A program made the position numbers and the translations under genes. 64,000 nt of DNA from Zonotrichia leucophrys gambelii. Taxonomy: Eukaryota; Chordata; Aves; Passeriformes; Passerellidae. Below are positions 13,571 to 22,400 of this stretch, piece after piece. The notes under the pieces are model-generated. The model did not search any database. It was not told the origin of the DNA and worked only from the letters and a program-made list of their open reading frames with translations. The DNA lies in NCBI RefSeq assembly GCF_028769735.1, contig NC_088172.1, forward strand, positions 63,209,075 through 63,273,074, written 5' to 3'. The first letter of the stretch is position 1. Each line of letters begins with the position of its first letter.

Positions 13571-15985
13571 TTACATTGTGTATCCTGGGAGTTTGTTTAT
13601 TACAAGTTCACTGATGTCTTTGTACTGATTAGGGCCATGTAGTTTTTCCAGAAAATCATCTTCTTTGTCTGACCTACTGTTTTCCAGAACACTAAGTTCA
13701 AGATCAGACATGTTAGATGGCAAGTAAGAGCTAACTTGAGTTACTGACTGCTTTTGTCCTGTAGAGGTCTGCCCCTTTCCTGTATTCAGATCAGTATCAG
13801 ATTTAACTTGTTTGCTTCTTGGTGAAGATATTTCTTTAATATGTCGATCACCCCTGTTCTCTTCCTTCCTTCTCATCTGTTGGGCTTTCTGCTCTTGATC
13901 TTCTAATAAGGATGCCTCCATCTCAGCAAGGTTAAGTGAATCAGCAGATTCAGCACTAGTTCCCATGCTGGTTTTAAAGTTACAGCTTCTCCTTAAAGAC
14001 TGGACTGGAGATGAAGCTGAAGGAACTGGCACAAGATCTGAAGTACTTTGAGCTCTTTGACTTGTCTTTGAAATTCTGGACCTGCTGGATTCTGGCTCTG
14101 TATCTGACCTATCTTGCTTTGGTCTTTCAAGCCACAGAGGTTCAGGACTGCTGTCACAAACTTTCGAGTCTCTGCCTGTACTCTCAGCATTGGTGAAATC
14201 TTCTGAACAAACCGTGTTCTCTGGACTAGCAACAAAGTCATCAGAGTATATGAATTCAGAGTTGTTTTCAACACTCCTGCTGGAGCTTAGTTTATGACCA
14301 CTTATCACAGATAGATCATCATGCTCTATGGTTTTATGATGGATTAAGTTTATTGCATCGTTGTAACTTCCTTTTGCATTAGCATCTGATGGGAGTGCTG
14401 CTGGGAGTTGAGCTTTTGCATACTTTTCCTCATGAGCAGATTTTAACAGAGTTTCCTCTGGTAAGGGGGCTGTAATTATTGAATCGTTCCTGGATAGACT
14501 TGCAACAGACTGTTTTTGCAGGCCAGGGGATTTATCTCCTGTCACAGAAACTGACTCTGAGAGAGCACTGTTTTCTAATGAAGTCTGAACAATTTTATCC
14601 AACTGATTATTTGGCTTTGAACTGCCTCCTGTGCTACAATGCCTGCAAGACACCACATGCTGTTCTTCAGTATTTCTGACCAGTTTTCTCTTGGGTAAGG
14701 AGCCTCTTCCGTTCAGCATCTCCATTTGCTTTTTTCTGTACTGCTCCCTCCTTTCATGAATTATCAACTTATCTGGGTTGGTCTTCTGTAGCCGTAGCCT
14801 CAGTGTATTTGTCAGCCCATACAACAATTTCTTTCTGGGATGTCTGTTTTCCTTAGCTTTGCAGCTCCTTTCACAGGCTGGCTGTTCCTCAGGCACAGCT
14901 TTCTTGGGTCGTCTCCCAACCCCAGAAGACTCTGGGGACACGGCTTTTTGACTGCCTTGTTTAAATGGAGGGCTCGGGGCTTCACTGCTCCTGCCAGGCC
15001 CCACAGGTGTCTCTGCAGGCCTCAGGGCAGCAGAGTGACTGGGAGGCTGTGAGGCCGTGTCCCCACTCCCTGGGGCCTGGTAGAGCCGGGCAACATGGGG
15101 ATGGAGAGCAGGAGCAGGCACAGCGCTGCGGGTGAGCACCGACAGCTCTGCCAGCAAGGCACTGAGCAGTGGCAGCTGCACCGGGGCGTGCTGGGGCTCT
15201 CGAGGGCTGGCGGGGTGCAGCAGCGAGGGCCAAGCACTGGGACGCGGTGGGCTGCGGCCCTTGTCCTTCTCCGGCGGTCTCTGCGGCTCGACATCCTTCC
15301 ATTGCCCTACTGCTGCTGGCGGCTGCTGAGGCTCAGCCGGCTCACGGCTGTAATAGAGCAGCGGAGGGCAAAAGATGTTGCCTTCCAGCTGCTCACCCTC
15401 CTCCTCCTCCTCCTCCTCTTCCTCCTCCTTCTCCTCCTCCTCGTCTCGTGGTTCCGGGCTGGCGGCAGGCGGTGTGGCAGCGCGGGGGCTGGCGGGACGC
15501 GCCCCACCGGCCTCCAGGCTGCTGAGGCGGTAGCGCAGGAGCAGCTCCCCGACGGGCCGGCCCCCGCTGTCCCGCAGCGCGAAGCGGCCGCGGCGGCCGC
15601 AGGAGGAGGGCGCCCCGGGCCCCCGCAGCAGCTCGGCGGCGGGGGCCAAGGACACGGCGCAGCTGCCCAGGAGGCGGGGCGGTCCCGGGGCGAGCCCGGC
15701 GGGCAGCGCCAAGAGCAGGGCGCGGAGCGGGCGGCGGCGGAGCGCGGCGAAAAGAGCGTCCGGCCGCCAGCGGAACAGGCAGCGCTTGCCGCGGCCGAAG
15801 GGGAAGGGCTGCCCCGGCCGCAGGGGCGGCGCGGCGGCCGCGGGGCGCAGCACGAGGGTGGGGAAGTCCAAGAGGCGCAGCGCCACGGCCGGGTGTTCCG
15901 CGGGCCCCGGGATCTCCACGGGCCCCGGGGGCTCCGCCACCCGCAGCGCCTCCACCAGCAGCTCCAGCGCGAACAGCCGCTCCAT
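13571..15985 (-). CDS. MAP10: MAP10, microtubule-associated protein 10 (intronless)
   Basis: A single uninterrupted frame of 804 codons. I recognise it as MAP10 (KIAA1383, MTR120), a vertebrate single-exon gene whose product binds and stabilises microtubules and acts at the spindle and midbody in cytokinesis. Seen in the protein: an N-terminal domain (about residues 1-155) opening MERLFALELLVEALR, then VALRLLDFPTLVLRP and FGRGKRCLFRW, a hallmark of the MAP10 N-terminal family. A Glu-rich low-complexity run follows (181-199). HPHVA (295-299) is a variant of the HPHLAP signature that names the C-terminal family. A basic block KKLLYGLTNTLRLRLQKTN starts at 385, acidic YSDDF (580-584) and SEDF (594-597) motifs follow, and the end is ISELVINKLPGYTM. 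Human MAP10 is about 905 residues, so this copy is shorter but complete at both ends. The ATG has G at -3 and +4 and begins the conserved N-terminus. The long plus-strand frames opposite the GC-rich half are shadows. Confidence 0.95.
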   Translation of the reverse strand: MERLFALELLVEALRVAEPPGPVEIPGPAEHPAVALRLLDFPTLVLRPAAAAPPLRPGQPFPFGRGKRCLFRWRPDALFAALRRRPLRALLLALPAGLAPGPPRLLGSCAVSLAPAAELLRGPGAPSSCGRRGRFALRDSGGRPVGELLLRYRLSSLEAGGARPASPRAATPPAASPEPRDEEEEKEEEEEEEEEEGEQLEGNIFCPPLLYYSREPAEPQQPPAAVGQWKDVEPQRPPEKDKGRSPPRPSAWPSLLHPASPREPQHAPVQLPLLSALLAELSVLTRSAVPAPALHPHVARLYQAPGSGDTASQPPSHSAALRPAETPVGPGRSSEAPSPPFKQGSQKAVSPESSGVGRRPKKAVPEEQPACERSCKAKENRHPRKKLLYGLTNTLRLRLQKTNPDKLIIHERREQYRKKQMEMLNGRGSLPKRKLVRNTEEQHVVSCRHCSTGGSSKPNNQLDKIVQTSLENSALSESVSVTGDKSPGLQKQSVASLSRNDSIITAPLPEETLLKSAHEEKYAKAQLPAALPSDANAKGSYNDAINLIHHKTIEHDDLSVISGHKLSSSRSVENNSEFIYSDDFVASPENTVCSEDFTNAESTGRDSKVCDSSPEPLWLERPKQDRSDTEPESSRSRISKTSQRAQSTSDLVPVPSASSPVQSLRRSCNFKTSMGTSAESADSLNLAEMEASLLEDQEQKAQQMRRKEENRGDRHIKEISSPRSKQVKSDTDLNTGKGQTSTGQKQSVTQVSSYLPSNMSDLELSVLENSRSDKEDDFLEKLHGPNQYKDISELVINKLPGYTM
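15395..15443 (-). repeat. In-frame GAG/GAA trinucleotide repeat (poly-Glu tract of MAP10)
   Basis: Repeated CTC/CTT triplets on the plus strand encode the near-pure glutamate run at MAP10 residues 181-199. As a coding microsatellite it is likely to vary in length between individuals without breaking the frame. Confidence 0.9.
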
Positions 15986-16003
15986 GCCGCCCGCGGGCCC
16001 CGC

Positions 16004-16013
16004 TCTCGCGAGA
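16004..16013. promoter_or_regulatory. TCTCGCGAGA palindromic core-promoter element, copy 1
   Basis: A perfect copy of the 10-base palindrome TCTCGCGAGA, 19 bases upstream of the MAP10 start codon. This motif is known in CpG-island, TATA-less vertebrate promoters, where it supports transcription in either direction. It probably lies close to the transcription start. The role here is inferred from the motif and its position. Confidence 0.75.
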
Positions 16014-16053
16014 GGCCCGTGTGTGTGCGGGGTGCAGGCGAGGCCGGCCGCTC

Positions 16054-16063
16054 TCTCGCGAGA
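16054..16063. promoter_or_regulatory. TCTCGCGAGA palindromic core-promoter element, copy 2
   Basis: A second perfect copy of the same palindrome, exactly 50 bases further upstream of MAP10 (69 bases from the ATG). A 10-base motif with three CpGs is rare in avian DNA, so two exact copies in one promoter strongly suggest a functional pair. Confidence 0.75.
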
Positions 16064-16496
16064 GTCGCGTCCCAGCCCTGCTGCCTGCGCGTCGCTTCCC
16101 GCGGGCCGCCGGCTCCCAGCCGGGAGGGAGCTCGGGCCTGGGGCCCTCAGCGCTGCTCGGCCCCGCGTCCCACCGGCGGGGGTGTGCCTCCAGCGGCTCC
16201 AGTGTGCCTCCTGCTAACATGTTGGCCGCCTGCCCTGGTGGCTGGGTGGGGGGCAGCCGTCGTCGCCCACGGAAACAAGCGCTCTCCGGCGTCTGAGCAC
16301 AAGCGCCTCGTGTGTGTTGGCAGGAGCCGTCGAGGTCCTGCCCTCGGCTGTGAACACCCTGGTCGTGTGATCTCCACTGTAGTTCACAAGAGACAGGAGC
16401 GGGGTGGGATAGGCCCTGTGCGCCATCAGGCAGCAGGAGTGGTGTTTGTGGAGGAATCGAGGGACTTTAAACTGTTTTCACATTCGCAGACTCAAT

Positions 16497-16745
16497 CAAT
16501 TGGGTTGGAAAAGAACTCTGTGATCATTAAGTTCAGTCTTTGACAGAACACTACCATGTCAACCAGACTGTGGCACTCAGTGCCATGTCCAGTTATGCCT
16601 TAAACGCCTCCAGGGATGGTGACTCCATCACCTCCCTGGGCAGCCCATCCCAATATCTAATCACACTTTTTCTTAGGGAATTCTTTCTAACGTCCAGCTA
16701 AACCTCTCTTGGCACAGCTTAAGACTATGTCTTCTTGTCCTATCC
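16497..16745 (-). mobile_element. CR1 LINE 3' tail (antisense), upstream of MAP10
   Basis: Reads like the reverse complement of an avian CR1 3' end: TTGGAAAAGAACTCTGTGAT, CAGTCTTTGACAGAAC, CCTCCAGGGATGGTGACTCC, ATCACCTCCCTGGGCAGCCC, TTCTTTCTAACGTCCAGCT and CTTGTCCTAT, in the expected order. It is 5'-truncated, as most CR1 copies are. Its 3' end points toward MAP10, about 500 bases upstream of the start codon and just outside the CpG island. Confidence 0.9.
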
Positions 16746-19700
16746 ATAGTTGCAGCCTGTTCCTGCTCCAAAAGAAATATGGGAGTCTGTATCAAGGGCT
16801 ATATACTGAAGAGTCTTTCCACAGTATCTTGGATATGCATTGATAAACTCATATTTTCTTTCCTGTCTGCATGTAAAGCGGGAGTTGAAGACAACACACT
16901 TGTGAAGAATTTCATTCCTCAGCCTTCTGCCTGGCAAAGAGAGTGCTCTTCCCTCTCTGGCTAGCTTCCCTTACACCCCAGTCTCCTTGCCACAGGCACA
17001 AGGAATACCTGCTGAGATAGAAAGAAAATTGTGTTGTTTTCTTCAGTTAGTAAGTTGACTCTAAAAAAACAACTGAGGATGTTGGATTAAAATTACAGTA
17101 CACCCTCATCATTTACCAGCAGCAAAGTAACTGAAAGAAAAAACAATCCCCTCTCTCTTTCTGGTTATTTCCTCATTTTTTCCCCCATTTTCCTTCAGGT
17201 GTCAATTCACAATTCTTTAGAAAAGTAGAAACCAACAGGAGGTGGTCAAAAAATCCAACTCTTCCCTGTTGGTTAGATCCCTTTATTATTTCACCTTTCA
17301 TTTGTGGTTGTATCTGAGAAGAGAGTTAAGGAATTTGACTCCTGGGTTGTGATGAGGACTCAAGAATTACATAATTGAGTTCTCAGTTCCTCTGCTGCCA
17401 CTATTCTAAGCACATGAATCTAAGAGCTACACATCTCCTGCCATTAAGGCTGCCAGCATTCACGTGTGGCACTGTACTGGCATTGTGGCAGACAAGACAA
17501 ATTGCCAGTCTGTTTTATTACTGTATTCATGTCCTGCCATCTGTCATCTGCTTTTTTGTGTTTCCTTCTCTTCCTCCAGTTTAGTTGATGTTGTCCATAA
17601 AGGAGAAATGGCAGAGGACTTCTGTTACACTGAAATTGACAGAGATTTCACAGTGGTAAAATGGTCACTCTTGAAGTTGCGCACAAAGACAATGGATCAG
17701 CATTTTTCCCATTTTATAGATGGATGTTACTGTGACTGTGTGGTTTAGTCCATGAGTTCTATTCTCTTATGTTTGAAACTTGCCATTTTGTAGAGGAGGA
17801 TGCATCTTTCTGTGTGGTAGCTGCAACTGGAGTTTGGGGGTGAATGATGAAGGAACCATATTCTTTTTTTAAGATGCTGAATCTCTGTACATTGAAGTTT
17901 TCAGTTTCATGGCCCTGAAAATCAGACAATTCCTATATTTTGTTCTGCACAGACAATAAAAATAAAAAGTACAGAATACTTGTGAAAATTATAGGTGTTA
18001 ATAAGCTGTGTAAGATCAGTCAGCAAGCTGGTGATGAAACAATTGTTTAAATAGAAAGGAGTAAGGAATTTTGAGTTTGTTGCAGTTGGTGTGTTTTATT
18101 AAGTCAGTCCACTGGTGATGAGAGCATACTTCTATTCAAAATAAACAGAAAACAACATTGTGGTTTTGAATTGCAAGTTAGGAGAAAAAAAAAAATTCCT
18201 CTTAATAGTCTTAGTTTCTGCTAACCACCATTTAAAGGAGATAAGACTTGTGATAAGACTTCTTTAGATTGCCTATCACTGAAGAGTGATTTAGAAAACA
18301 GTCATGCTGCAGAAGTAGGGTTATGGAGCCAAGTTTCATTACCTCTACCACTCAAAGGTACATGTTCAAATCTAAATTAGTTACATTTAGTAATCTTTTT
18401 AGAATAGCTCTGTTTCTTCTCAGTTCTCCTTTCTTATAAATAGACTTCAAATTTTCTGTCTTTTTTCTAAAAGACTGGAAGACTGAGGGATTTTGCTGAT
18501 TCAGTGAAATCTTTCAGTGACCTTGTTTGGATGTTTGAAGTACCAACTTTCTGTCTCAAAAAATTCCAACACAGACAATTGGTGTCATTAAGAGCAACTC
18601 AGCAACTTTGGTTCAAATCCATGTTTTGAAGGCTTTGAGATATCTTTTTTTGCCTTTAATTCCTGTACAATTTCAGATTTATTGATCTCTCTTCACAAAA
18701 AGATCTGTCTATAGAATTATATGTCTGTCTATGGATTGAGACATAGGCCATTAAAAAAGTTCTTGAGAAAGCGTGGATTTTGCTAGATTCACAATTGAAT
18801 CGCCTATTCTGGTGTTGTTCTAAAGATTGCATTTTTTTAGAGATCAAATGCTGGCATAAAGAGCCACTGTTTACCTGCATATAAAATTGCTCTTCTCTGT
18901 GCAGATTGTACAGGGCAATGCATGGAATTTGTGCAAATATTTGGCCTGGTGGCACTCTGATTCAGAAAGGAGTCAGACGGTCTGCTGGAATATTCAGCTG
19001 CAACATAATAGCGGTTCTTAAAATACTCCAGCTTAAAATGCCACCCAGAGAAAACTTATTTAGTCTTTTCTCAGTTGTCTGTTGAGTCAGCCACTTGTGA
19101 AAGGGCAATAAACAGGAAGAAATTCAGGAATTAGCATGGCAGTCTTCGATAACTCTCTTCATCAGTTCAGAAAAAATATGCAGCAAAGCATTTGAGGGTT
19201 TTGCAATGTATTTAGGTTTCTCTCTTGAAGAATCTAGAAGGAATTTTGAAAAGAAATAAGGTCAAATAGGAGAGCCGAATCTATTCTGTTGCTATTTGCA
19301 TATGTTTCAGTATATTGTGCAGAGTCTTGCAGGGAACTTTTCCGTGTCCATATTCTACTTCATGATCCTTAATTTTGTGCTGACCCAGATCTAGTGATGT
19401 ATGGAGCAGTCTAGGAACAGTTGCAATGGTGTTATTGGCATAGGCATTTTGTTATCCATCAAAATGAAGGATACTGTGGTTTTGCCCCCCTTCTCAGTAT
19501 GTACCTGCCTGTGCACAAAGTGCCCCATTGTTTGGGTGGTCAGAGCAGCTGGTACAGAACCTACTCAGACATACAGCTCCAAAATTCCTCCCTTGTGTTG
19601 CTACCCGAAAGATGCTTGTGAACTCCTCTTACTTCAGTGTGATAGCTCTCACATTTATTTTCACTCTCTGCTATCTTTAGCAGACTTTGGGAGTGCTAAA

Positions 19701-22080
19701 ATAAACATTCTTTGCCTAGTCATGTGGCCCTTCTCCATTTGGCAAACACCCGTATGTTTCCTGTCTTTTTAATGATTTCATCGCTTTCCTTAGTATTTTA
19801 CTTTTTCAGAGTGGTGAGACTTGGGGCTTATGGCAGAGCTACTTCTTCCAAGTCAGCAGGGGTGGCACGCAGGATTGGTGGGGGAAATGGTTGGCCTTTG
19901 AAATGCATGTGGTTTTCACAGCCAGCTTAGGAATACAACCCATGCCAGGTTGTCTTCTGATTCCAAATTTCTTCAGGGATTAATGGGACTGCGGCAAAGC
20001 ACAGCTTCTCCTTCTGTGCTGAGCAGTCATCATCATCTTTCTTAGGTGCAGCGAAACTCAGTCCAAGTAGACACCTAAAGGAAACAAGGAAAAATCTGGC
20101 AAATACTGTGAGAGCCAACAGGAGGCAGGTTGTCACAAATACAGGAGTTCAGAAAACTATATTGAACGTGACAGTGAGACATATCCACAAGGGTCACATC
20201 TAAGGTGATTCCCTTTATTTGAAAAGAGTTCTTATTAAAGCAAATAGACATTTTTGCTTAAAACAAAATAATAGTGAAGGGTCAACCTCAGGATTCAGTT
20301 CATTGAATATTCTTTGTATTGTGCCCAGCAACCTTCAAAGCCAATTTCCTTAAATATCTGAGTGTTATTAGCACATGAAGGCTTTTCTATCAGTTTCTTA
20401 TTTTATGTAAACCATCATAAACTCATTTGGTATTAACAGAAATTCCAGGGGTTCACATGCTGTCATTTATAATTAATTAATGTATCATTGTTTAAACTGT
20501 GTTACTTCCCATCCAATAGCTGTGAAGCTCTCAAGAATCCTCAGAAGGATTTGATTTATTTCCTTTGTCTTCATGGTTGCAGCCCATACTTGTCATGCAC
20601 ATATGTAGTGAATGAGGAGAGGATTCCAGGTGCTTAGCCATCCGAAGAGGACAGCTTAATCACACAACAGAGCAGTTCCTGGATATGTTTAAGAAGCACA
20701 GAAAATCTGCAGCAAAAGTTTCTGTCAAGGTGTAGGGATCCTTAAAATTCCTGTTGTAACTGTATGGCCAGAGAGGTCCTCAGCTCCTCTCAGAGATACT
20801 GTCTTTGCAGGCAGTGATTTTTCAGACTCGTCACCTCTTAAAAAGGATATGTTTACAGCATTTCTCTAGCTCAAGCTGGGAACCATTGGAGACAAATTGC
20901 AGTTCAAATATCTGACAAGAGCGAAAGCTCTTGTGAGCCTCAGGATGGTTCTTAAAACCAATTCAATACTTGGATGAGATTTCATTAAAATAAAAAATCA
21001 GAGATGTCTGCAAATATTTGAGTAGGAAACAGTATTGTGTGCTTTGTACCATCACACTGATGACACTCATTGTTTAATCTGTCATAATTACCATTGTAAA
21101 ATATGTTTTTTCAGAGTTTTTTTTTTCCGTACAGCTGTTTTGTTTACTGCACATTGTCAACCTCTGATGTTTCCTTTGTCCCTTTAAAAACAACTTAAAA
21201 CCAATTGGGCTGTTTTGAGAGCTCTCCTTTAGAGAGACAAAAATAAAAAGAGACAGGCATGTGCAGAGCCAGATCAGATCCTCCTCACTGGATGTGCATG
21301 AGGCTGAGTTATGTCCAGTTGCCTGTGCCTGGTGGGATGGGGGTAGAAAAATTCCATCCCACTTAGTGAATTGGACTTATGAAGCTGCTTGTTGAGGTTG
21401 CAGAAAGAAGAGCCAATATGCCCTGTATTTTTCATCTCCCTTCTTGTTTTCCAAGGAGACATGAACGGAAACCCCATGGTTCAGTAAGGTGGATTGTGAG
21501 AGAGGTGGCTCTGTCCTGAAAGTTTGTCCCTGGCTTGCCTACAGTGGGATTTCTAGTGGAAAGGTTAGGTTCTTTTCTGGGCTAACATGTTCCAAGGATA
21601 TCAAGAGTGCTGTCCCTCCCTCATGCTTCATCCCTTCTAGCTTCTGTCCTTGCTCTTGCTCTTGCTCTGGTCTCCTGCTAATGTCTGTAACTTGCTGTTT
21701 CTCACCATCGTAGTGGCTGTGATGTGAAACTGAAATGTATGGACAGGGAAAAATCATGGCCCATAACATGGCTTTATTGATCAGAAGGAAAAAATAAACT
21801 TTATTTCAGGATGATAAATGTGGGAATCGGTAGATCTAACTGCAATTTTCTCTTCTGACATAGATCTCTTTGGGAAGATTTAGTTTCTGTGTGCTTGAAT
21901 TCCTCTTAGAAAACATGACCAGTGTTTCACTGAGGTGCTGGGTGAATAAGGGAATAAATGTGTGATTTGCTGAGAACACAGCATCCCTGCCCACCCCGCA
22001 GGCTCCTTTCCCTGGCCAGTGATGGCAAGTGGCTAACATCTGGATTGTTTTGCTTGCCCCTGAAATGCAGTACCACAGCA
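16746..22080. other. Intergenic region upstream of MAP10
   Basis: Largely unique sequence. Apart from the weak exon-like block at 19927-20074 I see no gene, RNA or dated repeat. Frames are short and lack recognisable domains. Confidence 0.65.
19927..20074 (-). other. Weak candidate orphan exon (minus strand)
   Basis: On the minus strand a pyrimidine-rich acceptor ending TTTCCTTGTTTCCTTTAG leads into about 48 open codons ending in TAA, including the acidic/basic stretch APKKDDDDCSAQKEKLCF and then PLIPEEIWNQ. I do not recognise the protein. The acceptor is good, but no convincing partner exon was found, so this may be chance. Confidence 0.2.
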
Positions 22081-22400
22081 CGGCGGTGAGGCCACCAGCC
22101 CTTCACCAGCGGCGAAGAGCAGATGGAAGCGAGCAATTCCTCATTGCAGGACCCGCCCAGCTCTGTCCCGCGTTTCAGAGGGGACCCTGCAGCGCACGGG
22201 GAGCCACCGAGAGGCCATCGGCGAGGTTCCCCGTGTTGCCATGCAGAGCTTAGGCACTGATAATGTGGCAGCCTGCCTGAGCCGATTGTTTCCCCAGCTC
22301 CTGAGAGGGCTGCTCCGGGCACGGCGCTGTGCTGACACAGCTGCCTCCGCTGGCCCTGGATGGAGATCCCAGTGCTGCGCTCCGGTGCAGAGTGCGACTG
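22081..22400. promoter_or_regulatory. Isolated small CpG-rich patch (possible orphan CpG island)
   Basis: About 22 CpG dinucleotides in about 320 bases, with GC clearly above the flanks. It is the second richest CpG spot in the window and lies about 6 kb upstream of MAP10. No gene start is recognised beside it. It could be an unannotated lncRNA promoter, an enhancer with CpG content, or a GC-rich repeat remnant. Confidence 0.5.

Larger units (their letters stand above)
15000..16350. promoter_or_regulatory. CpG island over MAP10 promoter and 5' half of the CDS
   Basis: This is the only large, dense CpG-rich block in the window. CpG is not depleted here, while the surrounding DNA is AT-leaning and CpG-poor. 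It covers the MAP10 start and its first roughly 300 codons and runs a few hundred bases upstream. No TATA box stands at a suitable distance upstream of the ATG. Together with the TCTCGCGAGA pair this suggests a broad, housekeeping-type promoter; such promoters are often bidirectional, but I see no clear divergent gene on the plus strand. Edges are judged by eye. Confidence 0.85.

Noticed and set aside
15393..16220. 275-codon minus-strand frame overlapping the MAP10 start
   Set aside because: An alternative-frame shadow in the CpG island, with Arg/Gly/Ala/Pro-rich product and none of the MAP10 family motifs.
15095..16543. 482-codon plus-strand open frame opposite MAP10
   Set aside because: It lies antisense to the MAP10 5' half and promoter in extremely GC-rich DNA, where stop codons are scarce. 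The product is low-complexity Ala/Gly/Arg/Gln without domains, while MAP10 on the other strand is clearly conserved.
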